Assembly: GCA_965205385.1 (NCBI GenBank)
Contig: CBDBGS010000007.1
Span: forward strand, 1,054,001-1,118,000
Direction: 5' to 3'
Source of the DNA: CATOSP01 sp965205385
Lineage (GTDB): Bacteria > Chloroflexota > Dehalococcoidia > Lucifugimonadales > UBA3495
DNA: 64,000 nt
Positions 35,636-44,426 of the stretch are shown here, one piece after another; position 1 is the first letter of the stretch; each line of letters begins with the position of its first letter. The notes under the pieces were generated by a model. It had not been told where the DNA came from. It did no database searches and saw only the letters and a list, made by a program, of their open reading frames with translations. The translations under genes and the position numbers were made by a program.

Positions 35636-37333
35636 CCCGAATCCACCGATGGGAGGCGTGAAGGCTGGACAAATTGGGATGAGGGAGCCTACAAGGGAGA
35701 AAGCCTGGGCTCCATTGGGACCGATGTGACAGGGCAGAGGGTTTTCAGTAGCCGCACCGGGCCTCGAGAGCGGTCTATGGAGGCTGGGAATCGCGTGATA
35801 GTGGGATCGGACGCAGCAGGGATGCACTCGCGGACCGGGCGGACGCGAGTTTGGAGGCGTTGGGTCGGTTGCGGATAGCGCCGTCAGGCTGGGAGTGGGA
35901 TGGCTCGCAGTCGGGCCAGGGCGAGAGTGGCCTGCTCAGCCCAGGGCCAGCCCTGGGGAAGATGCAAAGTGAGTCTGCGCGCCGAGCGGGTAAGCCGTCC
36001 GGCCATGGAGAAGAAGCGTCGTCTGAGGGTCTTGGTGGTCACCAGTTGCTCGCCCAGACCGATGCGCGCCGCCCAACGGGCCAGATTATGCGCCAGCACT
36101 TGGACGGCCAGCCAGGCGGCGTTGGCGGCGAAACGGCCTGACGGGAGATGATTGAGTCCCACGCCGTACTTGAGGTCTCGGATGGCATTTTCGACCTCGG
36201 CGTGGCGGCGATGGTCGGCCTCCAGCTCCAGGGTATCCCCGTCCCGGTCGGTGATGAAGCCGTGATAGCTGTAGCTGGCGAATAGGGCCAGCTGGGAACC
36301 GGGCGTGGGCTTCACCCGCCGGACGATGAGCCGCACCGGCGCGGCATCGGGCTCACTCTGGAAGGGAGTGTAAGCGGTCTCGGCCACGTCGGCGGCGCCG
36401 TCCATCCAATAAGGGATGGGCGTCCAGTCCGCCTCGGGTATGGCTTCAATGAGATTGCGCAGGCTGGCACGCTGGCGGATGGTGATGGAGAAGCGGACCT
36501 TCGTCTTGCGACAGACGGCGACCACGGCGTGGGTGTAGAAGCCGCTGTCGGTCCGCACCGTGAGTTGCCCCTTGGCCCCAGCATGGCGCACCCGTCCCAC
36601 GGTCTCCCGCAGGAAGTGGGCGGCGCCCCGAGCGGTGTTGGAGCGGCCCTCGCGCAGCCGGGACATCAGCACGTCTCCGGTGCCGGCGGCCACGGCCAGC
36701 AGCGGGTGATAGCCTCGCTTGCCAGTGTAGCCATGGTGTCGCGCCCCCTCCTTGGCCAGCCCGTAGGTCTCGCAGATGGTGGAGTCCAGGTCGATGGTCA
36801 GCGGCCCGTCGCCGGGTCCGGCGCCGGCGGCCCAGGCCCGGGCCAGCAGCTCCCGGCTCACCCGGTCCAGCTGGCGGACATGGCCCCACCGGAAGCTGCG
36901 CAGGAACAGAGTCCCCAGGGTGGAGGGCGCTTTGACCATGCACCCCAGCACCGAGGAGGTCCGCCCCGCACGCAGCGCATCGGCGTCGTCAATGCAGTCG
37001 CCGCCCGCCAGCGCCGAGGCCACCAGCGTCAGCATCTTGTCTCCCGCGTTCGCCCGCCCCGGCGCATCCCCGAGGTCGAGGTGACGGTCAACGAGTTCAC
37101 GCAGGCCCACGCGCTGGGCCAGGGTGGCCGGAAGGAGCAGCCCGGCATTGTTGACCAGGCGGTGGTCGTCGAAGGCTATTTGGATGCGGTCGGGGTGCTC
37201 AAGTGGTAGCATCTGTTGCGTGCTCCTTGTATCTGGTCGGTTTCCTCTCTCGAAAACCATTATCCCAGATGCAAAGGAGCACTTTCTTACCCCTTCACCA
37301 CGCCGCGACGCTCATCCCTTCGGTGGATTGGGG
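35636..37333 (-). mobile_element. IS1380-family element, copy 2
   Basis: 1698 bp, ends CCCGAATCCACCGATGG (35636) and the complement of CCCCAATCCACCGAAGG (37333), with TTTAG directly outside both ends (35631-35635, 37334-37338). Practically identical to copy 1 except for 21 bp in the gene, so both moved recently. Its right side joins a CaiB/BaiF fragment. Confidence 0.93.
35884..37212 (-). CDS. IS1380-family transposase, copy 2
   Basis: 442 residues from the ATG at 37212 (AAGGAG upstream). Same DDE blocks as copy 1 (LTIDLDSTICETYG, TVRTDSGFYTHAVV, VENAIRDLKYGVG) but without the seven-residue insertion near residue 90. Intact, probably the active form that mobilised both copies. Confidence 0.95.
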   Translation of the reverse strand: MLPLEHPDRIQIAFDDHRLVNNAGLLLPATLAQRVGLRELVDRHLDLGDAPGRANAGDKMLTLVASALAGGDCIDDADALRAGRTSSVLGCMVKAPSTLGTLFLRSFRWGHVRQLDRVSRELLARAWAAGAGPGDGPLTIDLDSTICETYGLAKEGARHHGYTGKRGYHPLLAVAAGTGDVLMSRLREGRSNTARGAAHFLRETVGRVRHAGAKGQLTVRTDSGFYTHAVVAVCRKTKVRFSITIRQRASLRNLIEAIPEADWTPIPYWMDGAADVAETAYTPFQSEPDAAPVRLIVRRVKPTPGSQLALFASYSYHGFITDRDGDTLELEADHRRHAEVENAIRDLKYGVGLNHLPSGRFAANAAWLAVQVLAHNLARWAARIGLGEQLVTTKTLRRRFFSMAGRLTRSARRLTLHLPQGWPWAEQATLALARLRAIPLPA

Positions 37334-37357
37334 TTTAGACCGATAATTCGCGGCGGC

Positions 37358-37687
37358 CTACACCACTCCCGATTCCGCCAGGTAACCCAACTCCGTCCTT
37401 TGAAGCCCCAGTTCCCCGCAGTAAATCTCCTCGTTGTGCTCCCCGATCAAGGGGGCCCGTCTTGATATTCGCCAGGGTGAGCCGTTGTATATACCGGCGG
37501 GACCGGGGTATTTGAAGCTCCGGTCCAGCTCAGGATGGGGAACCTCCACCCAAAAGCCGCGATCATTCAGGTGGCCCTCATCCACCAGTTCATCGGGCGC
37601 CCGAATCGATCCCCAGTTGAGCCCCCGCTCCTGGGCGCCATAGGCCATCTCATCCCGGGTCAAATGTGCGGCAAAGTTGCCTACCAT
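37358..37687 (-). pseudogene. CaiB/BaiF CoA-transferase, C-terminal fragment
   Basis: About 109 codons: LTRDEMAYGAQERGLNWGSI, PDELVDEGHLNDRGFWVEV, GSPWRISRRAPLIGEHNEEI, matching the C-terminal end of family III CoA-transferases. The gene normally has about 400 codons; everything 5' of about 37687 is missing, and no start with a ribosome site is visible. IS1380 copy 2 adjoins its 3' side. Confidence 0.87.
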
Positions 37688-37764
37688 CTCGGTGATGTGG
37701 GCTCATAGTTCCTCGTAGTTAAATTGCTGATAACGTTAGTTATCAGCAATTTGGATTTGGGGCT

Positions 37765-37914
37765 TCAGGACGCCCGGCCTTTTTCGCCCTTCGATATGGT
37801 GTCGTTCACGATCGCACGCCGGTGGGGTTGTACGTCCAGCGTATTGCCGCAGTGACCGCAGCGCCCGCCGTACCTGTGGAATGCGTCCAGCAGCACGGCC
37901 TCTATTCCGGTCAT
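37765..37914 (-). CDS. 49-residue zinc-knuckle small protein
   Basis: ATG at 37914 with GGAGGGG just upstream; stop at 37765. The peptide MTGIEAVLLDAFHRYGGRCG continues HCGNTLDVQPHRRAIVNDTI and ends KGEKGRAS. CGHCG is a metal-binding knuckle, as at the start of HNH or zinc-ribbon proteins. It may be a fragment of a longer HNH gene or a true small protein. Function not known. Confidence 0.5.
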   Translation of the reverse strand: MTGIEAVLLDAFHRYGGRCGHCGNTLDVQPHRRAIVNDTISKGEKGRAS

Positions 37915-37938
37915 TTCCCCTCCATTCAATCAAACAAA

Positions 37939-38085
37939 TCATTCTCTATAGGGGTTGATTGATTCGCGGGGTTGCTCAGGAAGGGTGTACTGAATGGCCT
38001 TGGCCTTGCCCGAACGGACCAATTGCCCCTCCTCCAACAGGCCGGCTAACGCCTTGCTGACGTGGTGAATGGCGGAGAAGATAGG
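37939..38085 (-). pseudogene. winged-helix C-terminal fragment
   Basis: The last 48 codons of a reverse frame read IHHVSKALAGLLEEGQLVRS then GKAKAIQYTLPEQP, which looks like the recognition helix and wing of a winged-helix regulator. No plausible start: the upstream codons change character and lie under a plausible opposite-strand gene. It may therefore be a fragment. Confidence 0.35.
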
Positions 38086-38334
38086 CCCATCACCGTTGGC
38101 GACGCCCCCACAGACCGGAACCACGAGCCCGTCCACGAGTTCCTGTTCATCGAGGGAGACCGGATAGTGGGACGGGTCTACGCGGACTGCCTGGTCTGCA
38201 CCTGGAAAGCGGGGCGCCACCTCTATCCCGCCGCGCTCCTGGCCTCGTGGTGTGGGAACGGCGGACAGCCCCTTGGACCGATGGAGTGCGTGATCGAGCG
38301 CCACCACAGGAGACGGCTGGAAAGAGAAGGTTGA
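38062..38334 (+). CDS. possible small hypothetical protein
   Basis: 90 residues with a GTG start and no strong ribosome site. Composition looks coding (HEPVHEFLFIEGDRIVGRVY, CLVCTWKAGRHLYPAALLAS), with a CxxC pair. It overlaps the end of the opposite-strand winged-helix fragment, so at least one of the two is not a gene. No family recognised. Confidence 0.35.
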   Translation: MVNGGEDRPITVGDAPTDRNHEPVHEFLFIEGDRIVGRVYADCLVCTWKAGRHLYPAALLASWCGNGGQPLGPMECVIERHHRRRLEREG

Positions 38335-38350
38335 GCCGCCGGGGTTCTCT

Positions 38351-38749
38351 TCACCGCGACTCCTCGGCCTCAGCCGCGAGGCGCTCAGCGTCGGCAACAA
38401 ACCCGGCGCTCTGGTCTATGGTGGCAGCCACTTCCTCCACCGGCTCACAGTGACCGTCGTAGAAGCAGTCCGAGTGAAGCTCCTTCACGCAAATGGTGTA
38501 GTAGGCTCTCAGGGGCTGAAAGCGAGGGTCCTGGAACGCCAGGGAGCGGATCCCCGCAGTGGTCTGTGCCGGGGTGTTGGGCTCCTGCCCGGTCCTGGCC
38601 AGAATGAGAGCCTCAGTGGCGCTCTTCGTAGCGCACCAGGCCTTCTCTGCAGCGTCGCGGACGTCTCCATCGGCCAGGCGCGCCATGGCCTCCGCCTGCA
38701 TGTGGCGGGCATCGTCAAACAGCTCGTTCACTCGCTCCGTGGCTGCCAT
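38351..38749 (-). CDS. HEPN/PaREP1-like small helical protein
   Basis: 132 residues, all helical: ERVNELFDDARHMQAEAMAR, VRDAAEKAWCATKSATEALI, then a C-terminal helix pair ending VADAERLAAEAEE. The AAEKAW...A pattern is that of the PaREP1 branch of HEPN-fold proteins, which include RNases and toxin components. The HEPN Rx4-6H motif is not evident, so it may be a non-catalytic member. Related in type to 62495-63166. Confidence 0.68.
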   Translation of the reverse strand: MAATERVNELFDDARHMQAEAMARLADGDVRDAAEKAWCATKSATEALILARTGQEPNTPAQTTAGIRSLAFQDPRFQPLRAYYTICVKELHSDCFYDGHCEPVEEVAATIDQSAGFVADAERLAAEAEESR

Positions 38750-39037
38750 TCTCCCGACCCACGTTTCGTGTTGCGCGCATTATAGCATCGGGGACCCTGC
38801 CCAACCCCCGCAGTGGTCGAGCACGGGAGGCCAGGCACCTGGGAAGCCATGGGTCACGAACACGTGGTTGCCGCCCTCGAACAGGACTGCTCCATCCTCC
38901 ACCGCCTTCACACACCACCGACGCAGGCATGGCCATCCGGCCCCTCAGGGTGAGCCCGCTGGAACGGGGGTAAACCGGCTTGGGCGGCCTGGGGAAGCGG
39001 TCGCCTTGAGATCGCCTGCGTCGACCGGGACGGAGGC

Positions 39038-40300
39038 GTGATCATCGACACCTCGGTGGACCCGGGGGGCCCGATATCCCGGGAGGCCACCCTGGTCCAC
39101 GGGATCACGGACGCCGGCGTGCGGGGCAAGCCCGGCGTCCACCGGGTCATGGAGGAGCTGGAGCCGCTGCTGGAGCAGCACGGGCTGATCGCGTCCCACA
39201 ACGTGCGTTTCACTCGCACGGCGCTGAACAGCTCCCTGGGCAGGGAGCGCATCGGCTTCCACCGGCCCATGACCATGTGCGCCATGAAGACCTACGCCGG
39301 GTTCCGGAGCGAGATGAACCCCGCCACCGGCGAGCACGCATGGGCCAGCCTGGCCCAAATCGAACTGTTCGTCGACCCGGATCAGCAGGGGGATACCCAC
39401 CGCCAGGAGAGGCGCCTCACCGGGCTACTGGAAGCCCTCCCCTCCGAGGTCAACCGGGAGGTGGAGGCCGATGCCCTCGCCCGGGAGGTCCTGAGCGCCA
39501 GCGTGATTGAGGGAGAGATCCTGGACCCTGATCAGGTGCGTTCATGTGTTGCCGCCAGGCTCGGCCTGGACGCCGGGAAGTCGCTCAGACCCATCCCCGC
39601 CGTGGAGGGGATCGTAAGCATCATGGTGGACGCCACGGCCCGGTACTGGGAAGGGCTGACCGAAGAACGCCTCCTGGGCTGGCACTCATGGCTCTTCCCG
39701 CAGGGGAGGAACGGCCTCCGGCGGGTCCGGGCCGGAGCCTGGCGCACCGGGCCGGAACGGGTCGTCTCGGGACACGTGGGACGGGAACGGGTCCACTTCG
39801 AGGGCCCGGAGCCGGGGCGGGTCCCGGGCGAGATGCGCGCCTTCCTGGAATGGTTCAACAGCCCGCCGGAGACCGACGGCGTGATCCGGGCCGCGACCGC
39901 CCAACTGTGGTTCTCCGCCGTGCACCCGTTCGAGGACAGCAACGGCCAAATCGCACGGGCCATCACCGACATGGCCCTGGCCCAGTCCCAAAACAGCCCA
40001 ATGCGGCTCTACAGCATGTCGCACCGGATACTCCAGGAGAGGAACACCTACTGCCGCGACCTCGAGAGAGCCACCCTGGAAACCACGGAGACCTGCGACA
40101 CCACCGCCTGGCTCAGCCGGTTCGCCAGGTGCTTCGGCCAGGCCATCGACGATGCCCTGGAGGCGCTGTCTGCCGGCCAGGCCATAGACGATGCCCTGGA
40201 GGCGCTGTCTGCCGCGCAGCAAAACTCCGTCCTGGTGGAACGGACCGGCCAGCCGCCCCTCAACCCCAGGCAGCTCCGGGCGCTGGAGCCGAGCCCCTGA
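39038..40300 (+). CDS. fusion of DnaQ-like exonuclease remnant and Fic domain
   Basis: 420 residues from the GTG at 39038; coding-like sequence extends further left (LEIACVDRDGG) without a start, so the 5' end may be lost. Residues 1-115 resemble the DEDD exonuclease fold (VIIDTSVDPGGPISREATLV, LIASHNVRFTRTALNSSLGR) but lack the usual acidic residues. Residues about 150-390 are a Fic domain with the SVIEGE inhibitory-type helix. The Fic loop reads HPFEDSNGQIAR rather than HPFxDGNGRxxR, so two key positions differ. A 39-bp tandem repeat adds 13 residues near the C terminus. Confidence 0.78.
   Translation: MIIDTSVDPGGPISREATLVHGITDAGVRGKPGVHRVMEELEPLLEQHGLIASHNVRFTRTALNSSLGRERIGFHRPMTMCAMKTYAGFRSEMNPATGEHAWASLAQIELFVDPDQQGDTHRQERRLTGLLEALPSEVNREVEADALAREVLSASVIEGEILDPDQVRSCVAARLGLDAGKSLRPIPAVEGIVSIMVDATARYWEGLTEERLLGWHSWLFPQGRNGLRRVRAGAWRTGPERVVSGHVGRERVHFEGPEPGRVPGEMRAFLEWFNSPPETDGVIRAATAQLWFSAVHPFEDSNGQIARAITDMALAQSQNSPMRLYSMSHRILQERNTYCRDLERATLETTETCDTTAWLSRFARCFGQAIDDALEALSAGQAIDDALEALSAAQQNSVLVERTGQPPLNPRQLRALEPSP
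40136..40213. repeat. 39-bp in-frame tandem repeat in Fic gene
   Basis: Two copies of a 39-bp unit, 40136-40174 and 40175-40213, differ by one base and duplicate the helix GQAIDDALEALSA. It is a recent in-frame duplication lengthening a helix after the Fic domain. Confidence 0.95.
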
Positions 40301-40382
40301 TCAGGTCCACCCGGGAAGAGGCGGAGGCCGGCACGGACTGGATGAACGGCATGGTGCGGACCATGCTCCTGGAGGAATCGCC

Positions 40383-42254
40383 CTAGAAGTCTGGCCGGAA
40401 AGTGGCGGGAGCCGGGTAAGCGGCTATACTTGGGGTCAACAAGCGTAGCGAGGGCTGAGAATGCTGGGAGAGCGTTCGGACCAGAGGGGACTTTGGGAAG
40501 CGGACCGGCTGTACCTGGACCACGTGGGGCGGGAAAGCTTCTACGGCCTGTTGGCCTCGATGCGGGGCTGGCTGTTCCGGGACGCCGATTTCGCCGAGTT
40601 CTACTGCCCTGACAACGGCCGGGACAGCGTGCCGCCCAGCCTGCTGGCGACGGCGCTGCTGTTGCAGTCCCACGACAAGGTCAGCGACGCCGAGGCGAAG
40701 GCCCGGGCCGACTTTGACCTCCGGTGGAAAGTGGCGTTGGGGATTGAGGCAGAAGACCGGCCCTTCGCCAAGAGTACGCTGCAGGTGTTTCGCGCCCAGC
40801 TGATCCTGCACGACAAGGTTCTGGAGGTATTCGAGTCCAGTCTGAGACTGGCCCGGGAGTCGGGCTGCCTGAAAGGGCGCGGGATGCGGGTGGCATTGGA
40901 CACGACCAACATCCTGGGGCGGGGCGCGGTCAAGGACACCTACAATCTATTGGCCGACGGGATCGTCAAATTGTTGCGGGCGCTGGCGGCGGTGGAGCAA
41001 GCTCCGGTCAGGGAATGGACCCAGGCCCGGGAATATAAGAGATACCTGGGCTCCAGCGTGAAGGGCGAGGCGGCCATCGACTGGGCCGACCGGCAGGCGC
41101 GGACGGCGCTGCTGGCCAAGATTGTGGCAGACGCGGACCGGCTGTTGGAGTTGTCGCGGCAGGCGCAGGGAGAGTTGCCGGAGGACGGTCAGGAGCGCCA
41201 GCGGATTGTGGCGGCGGCGGAACTGCTGGGGCAGTTGCTGCTCCAGGACGTGGAGCGCAAGAGCGGCGATGGCGACGGCGATGACGGAGTGAGCCTCAAG
41301 GACGGGGTGAGCCGGGACCGGATGATGTCGGTGCATGACCCGGAGATGCGCCACGGCCACAAGAGCAGCAGCCGGCGGTTCGACGGACACAAGGCGGCGA
41401 TTGTGGTGGACACCGACTCCCAGCTGATTACCGCGGTGGAGGTATTGCCCGGCAACGCTCCCGACAACCTGGGGGCGCTGGAACTGGTGGAACAGAGTGA
41501 GGCCAACACCGGTGTGCCGGTGGAGGAGGCCATGGGCGACGCCGCTTACGGCGACGGCGGTACCCGTCAGACCTTCGCCGACGCGGGCCGCACTCTGATT
41601 GCCAGGGTGCCGGGCCGCCCGAACCGGTCTCACTTCCCCAAGGAGGACTTTCGGATTGACCTGGAGGCGGGTTCCTGCACCTGTCCGGCGGGGCAGGTTA
41701 CCCGGACGATAGTTCCGGTAGGGCGGCGCACCGACCAAATGGGTCGAACTTACCGGTTGAAGGCCTTCCGATTCGACGCGGCGGTCTGTGGAGCATGCCC
41801 CCTGCGGTCCCAGCGCCTGGCGGCAAAACCGGGTACTGGACGGACGGTCCGGCTGCGCCCGCAGGAAGCTTTATTGCAGCAGGCCCGCGCACTGCAGCAC
41901 AGCGAGGGTTTTACTGAGTATCGGCAACGCCGCGTGGTGGTGGAGCGCCGGCTGGCACGGCTGGTCCAACTGGGAATCCGCCAGTCCCGCTACTTCGGCC
42001 GCATTAAAACCCGGTTCCAGTTGTACCTGGCGGCCACGGTGGCCAACCTGACCCTGGCGGCCGCCAAGGCCGGGTTGACGGCCAACACCGCCGCCGGTCC
42101 CAGGGCCGGCAGCCCCCTGATTGCCGGTATCGTCAACTCCGCCGCCAATACCGGGGCCGCGTGGCTCGGGCAAATTCGGACCCTCACTTTGCTCGCGTCG
42201 GCCTCCCTGACTAAATCCTTCTTCCCGACAAGGGGTTTCCGGCCGGGTTTCTAG
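40383..42254 (+). mobile_element. IS1182-family element, copy B (intact)
   Basis: 1872 bp, left end CTAGAAGTCTGGCCGGAAAG and right end the complement of CTAGAAACCCGGCCGGAAAC. The outermost four bases are CTAG at both ends, again at a junction. The 5' leader (GGCTATACTTGGGGTCAAC) is also present in copy A at 25370. Confidence 0.9.
40461..42254 (+). CDS. IS1182-family transposase, full length
   Basis: 597 residues. N-terminal domain (MLGERSDQRGLWEADRLYLD, LATALLLQSHDKVSDAEAKA), DDE domain (RVALDTTNILGRGAVKDTYN, MMSVHDPEMRHGHKSSSRRF, EEAMGDAAYGDGGTRQTFA) and a Cys-rich segment (SCTCPAGQ, CGACPLRSQRLA) typical of the family. The segment from GIEAEDRPFAKSTLQVFRAQ onward, missing in copy A, is present. 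Likely functional. Confidence 0.94.
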   Translation: MLGERSDQRGLWEADRLYLDHVGRESFYGLLASMRGWLFRDADFAEFYCPDNGRDSVPPSLLATALLLQSHDKVSDAEAKARADFDLRWKVALGIEAEDRPFAKSTLQVFRAQLILHDKVLEVFESSLRLARESGCLKGRGMRVALDTTNILGRGAVKDTYNLLADGIVKLLRALAAVEQAPVREWTQAREYKRYLGSSVKGEAAIDWADRQARTALLAKIVADADRLLELSRQAQGELPEDGQERQRIVAAAELLGQLLLQDVERKSGDGDGDDGVSLKDGVSRDRMMSVHDPEMRHGHKSSSRRFDGHKAAIVVDTDSQLITAVEVLPGNAPDNLGALELVEQSEANTGVPVEEAMGDAAYGDGGTRQTFADAGRTLIARVPGRPNRSHFPKEDFRIDLEAGSCTCPAGQVTRTIVPVGRRTDQMGRTYRLKAFRFDAAVCGACPLRSQRLAAKPGTGRTVRLRPQEALLQQARALQHSEGFTEYRQRRVVVERRLARLVQLGIRQSRYFGRIKTRFQLYLAATVANLTLAAAKAGLTANTAAGPRAGSPLIAGIVNSAANTGAAWLGQIRTLTLLASASLTKSFFPTRGFRPGF

Positions 42255-42576
42255 GAGAGCGTCAACCCCACATGCCGGCTCGCACGCGGCGAGTGACGGC
42301 GAAGGCCGCACAGAATACAGGGCCACCGGACATCACCCCCGCTCACCGGACGGAACGGCAAAATCCCCTGACATAAACCGCCCCAGGACCGCCCCCCAAG
42401 AGCCGCCGGAAGCCCCTCTCAAGAGCCGCCGGAAGCCCCCATCCGGGCCGAAAATCGGCAGCCCGGAGAAGGGCGCAGGGACCGTGCAGGACCGCCGCTC
42501 AGACCGGGGCGAAACCGGCCCGGAAAACACCCGTTTAGGGGCCGAAAACCGGGAATTTTCAGGGCCGCCGGAATTC
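42255..42576. other. G+C-rich spacer with 23-bp tandem repeat
   Basis: No gene. A 23-bp unit beginning AAGAGCCGCCGGAAGCCCC is repeated at 42398-42420 and 42421-42440. The stretch leads into the conserved 244-bp element that begins at 42577. Confidence 0.6.
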
Positions 42577-42820
42577 GATAAAAAATTACACAGGTATACG
42601 GCTAATTTAGCCTCAATTTCTTAGACAAGGACCCCCCCTGTACCCCCCTCCCCGGCGGCCGGACACTTTTCTTACACACACGCCCTAGCTGAGCCGTATC
42701 TGCAAATCGTGCAGATGCTAACATCCGTTCGGAACGAACGTTCATTGCACAGAGCCGAGCGCGTAAACCCCACAACCCGTAGCTGGATACCCCCTCGCAC
42801 TTTTTTTACACAGGTCGGTT
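42577..42820 (+). repeat. conserved 244-bp leader element, copy A
   Basis: Aligns over its length with copies B (56188-56431) and C (61188-61428), which lie on the other strand. Shared landmarks in sense order: A-run then ACACAGG, a GGCTAA/TAGCT block, TTTCTTAGA, a G-poor C-run, a second CACA block with TAGCTG, CATCCGTTC then GAACGTTCAT, an inverted CCnnGC/GCnGG hairpin around CCACAACCCG, GGATACCCCC, and a final T-run with ACACAGG. It stands upstream of the gene at 43193. Non-coding; promoter, structured RNA or replication-type iterons are possible. Confidence 0.75.
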
Positions 42821-43192
42821 TTTCGCAGTCCGGCCATTTTTCGCCCCGCCCGGGGTCTCCGGCGCCCCCCTCAGGACCGGAAAACGCCGGGCAAAAAGGG
42901 CAAAAAAGCAGCCCTCCGGGCCTGCTTTCCGGGAGCCCTGGAGGCCGCCCCGCTGCCCCGCGGCAGCATGGGCGGAGACACCCCGGAAACGGGGCAAACC
43001 AGGGCCTCCGGCGGGCCGGAAAACAGGCCCGGAAAACAGGCCCAGAGACCACCCCAAACCACCCGAAACCACGGGAACCGGCAGCCCCGCCATATCGAAA
43101 ACGCCGCCGAAAAAGCCGCCGAAAATACCGCGGCATCTCTCCGCCGAGACCCGCGCGGGAGAGCAAAAACCAAACGGAGAAGAACCGAAAAG

Positions 43193-43876
43193 ATGGGAAC
43201 CGAAATCACCATCGCCCTGAAGCGCCTCAGCGACATCGAGACCGCGAGACTTATTGTGGACGAGTCTCCGCCGGACCCCCGCGCCGGCGGGAGCGCCATG
43301 ACAACCATAGTGGCCTGGCGCCGCGACCACAGAATGTCGGACACCGAAATCTACGGAACGAAACAGGAATTCAGGGAAAACGTCCTGGACCGGATGGAGA
43401 GAAACAGGACCGCCCGGCGCCCCAGGCCCGTGAGGGTCTACGAGCACGAGTCGCACGGGATGGTCAGGGACCTCATGGACGCCGGCAGGAACAACCCCGG
43501 CGTGATCAGGCAGGTCCACACGCACGACCACGGCAACGTCCTCCTGAACACCGAAGGGTCGCATGACCGCTGGGACTCACGCCACCTGGGATGGGTGTAC
43601 ATAACCTCCCGGCAGATGGGGAAATACGGCTTCTCTCCGGAGGAGGCGATGAAGACCATGAACGCGGAACTGGAGGAGCTCGAGAACTACGCCAACGGAA
43701 CGGTCTACGCCGTGCTGCTGGAGAGGACCGGGCAGGACAACGAACTCACCGGAAACATCCACCCCAGCAGGGGGAACAGCATCGACGACGACCTCCTCGA
43801 CGAGGCGCTCCGCGGCATGGACCTCAGCCCGGACGAGCGGAGCCGCGCCGCCCAGGCCGTCTGGGAATGGCTGTGA
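43193..43876 (+). CDS. phage/plasmid-type conserved protein
   Basis: 227 residues from the ATG at 43193, with GGAG 13 bases upstream. Order of blocks: LIVDESPPDPRAGGSAMTTI, VAWRRDHRMSD, then VRVYEHES, WDSRHLGWVYITSRQMGKYG and MNAELEELENYANGTVYAVL. I recall the same order in conserved proteins of phages and plasmids (DESPxNPREWDN..., WDSGQVGxIYV..., YDQYLTGDVYG), so this looks like a distant member; function of that family is unknown. Its upstream region carries the 244-bp element. Confidence 0.65.
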   Translation: MGTEITIALKRLSDIETARLIVDESPPDPRAGGSAMTTIVAWRRDHRMSDTEIYGTKQEFRENVLDRMERNRTARRPRPVRVYEHESHGMVRDLMDAGRNNPGVIRQVHTHDHGNVLLNTEGSHDRWDSRHLGWVYITSRQMGKYGFSPEEAMKTMNAELEELENYANGTVYAVLLERTGQDNELTGNIHPSRGNSIDDDLLDEALRGMDLSPDERSRAAQAVWEWL

Positions 43877-44426
43877 CCCCGAGAAGACGGCCCGGCTACG
43901 GTCCGGGCGCCGGGGGCTCCCACACGCCCAGACGGGGCAGGGAAAAGAAGGACGCTCCCGCCAGCCCGCGGTTCGCCGACCAGCTCCGGGAGGAGGAATC
44001 GAACAGCCAGCAGCCGGCCCCGCCGGAGGGACGCTCCAGCGAGTCCTCAGACCAGTAGACGAGGACGTTGTTGGTGAGTCCCGGCCCGAGGCCCAGCGGG
44101 CCGACCGGCCTTCCATCAGCCCCGGAGGGACCGGAACGCCCCCCACCAGGGAACCCCGCTCCCCGGGAGGTCCCCCACGGACCCGGGTCCACCGCGACCG
44201 GCCGCCAGCCGGCGCCGCACTCCTCCGGGATGGAACTTATGACGAAATAAAATCCGTCCCGTGCAAAAATGGGGCGCAACCGAGACCCTCCATGCACCCG
44301 GAGAGACACCGGGGCCCCGGGAATGGACAAACTCCGCAAGACCCGCAAAACTGGAGCCGCCGCGGGACCCCAACCAGTCCGTCCTGGCAACAAGCAACCA
44401 ACAGAGACAGGCTCAGGAGAAACGCA
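43877..44426. other. 550-bp stretch without a confident gene
   Basis: Very G+C-rich; long frames exist on both strands but have compositional bias only. A small frame starting soon after 43876 on the + strand is possible but has no ribosome site. No repeat array was clear here. Confidence 0.4.

Noticed and set aside
42709..43566. Long Pro/Arg-rich + frame and its reverse counterpart (252 codons)
   Set aside because: They cross the conserved leader element and the start of the 43193 gene; content is typical of out-of-frame G+C-rich DNA.
43896..44393. Reverse frame of 165 codons
   Set aside because: Opposite to the well-supported + genes, no start signals, no similarity.
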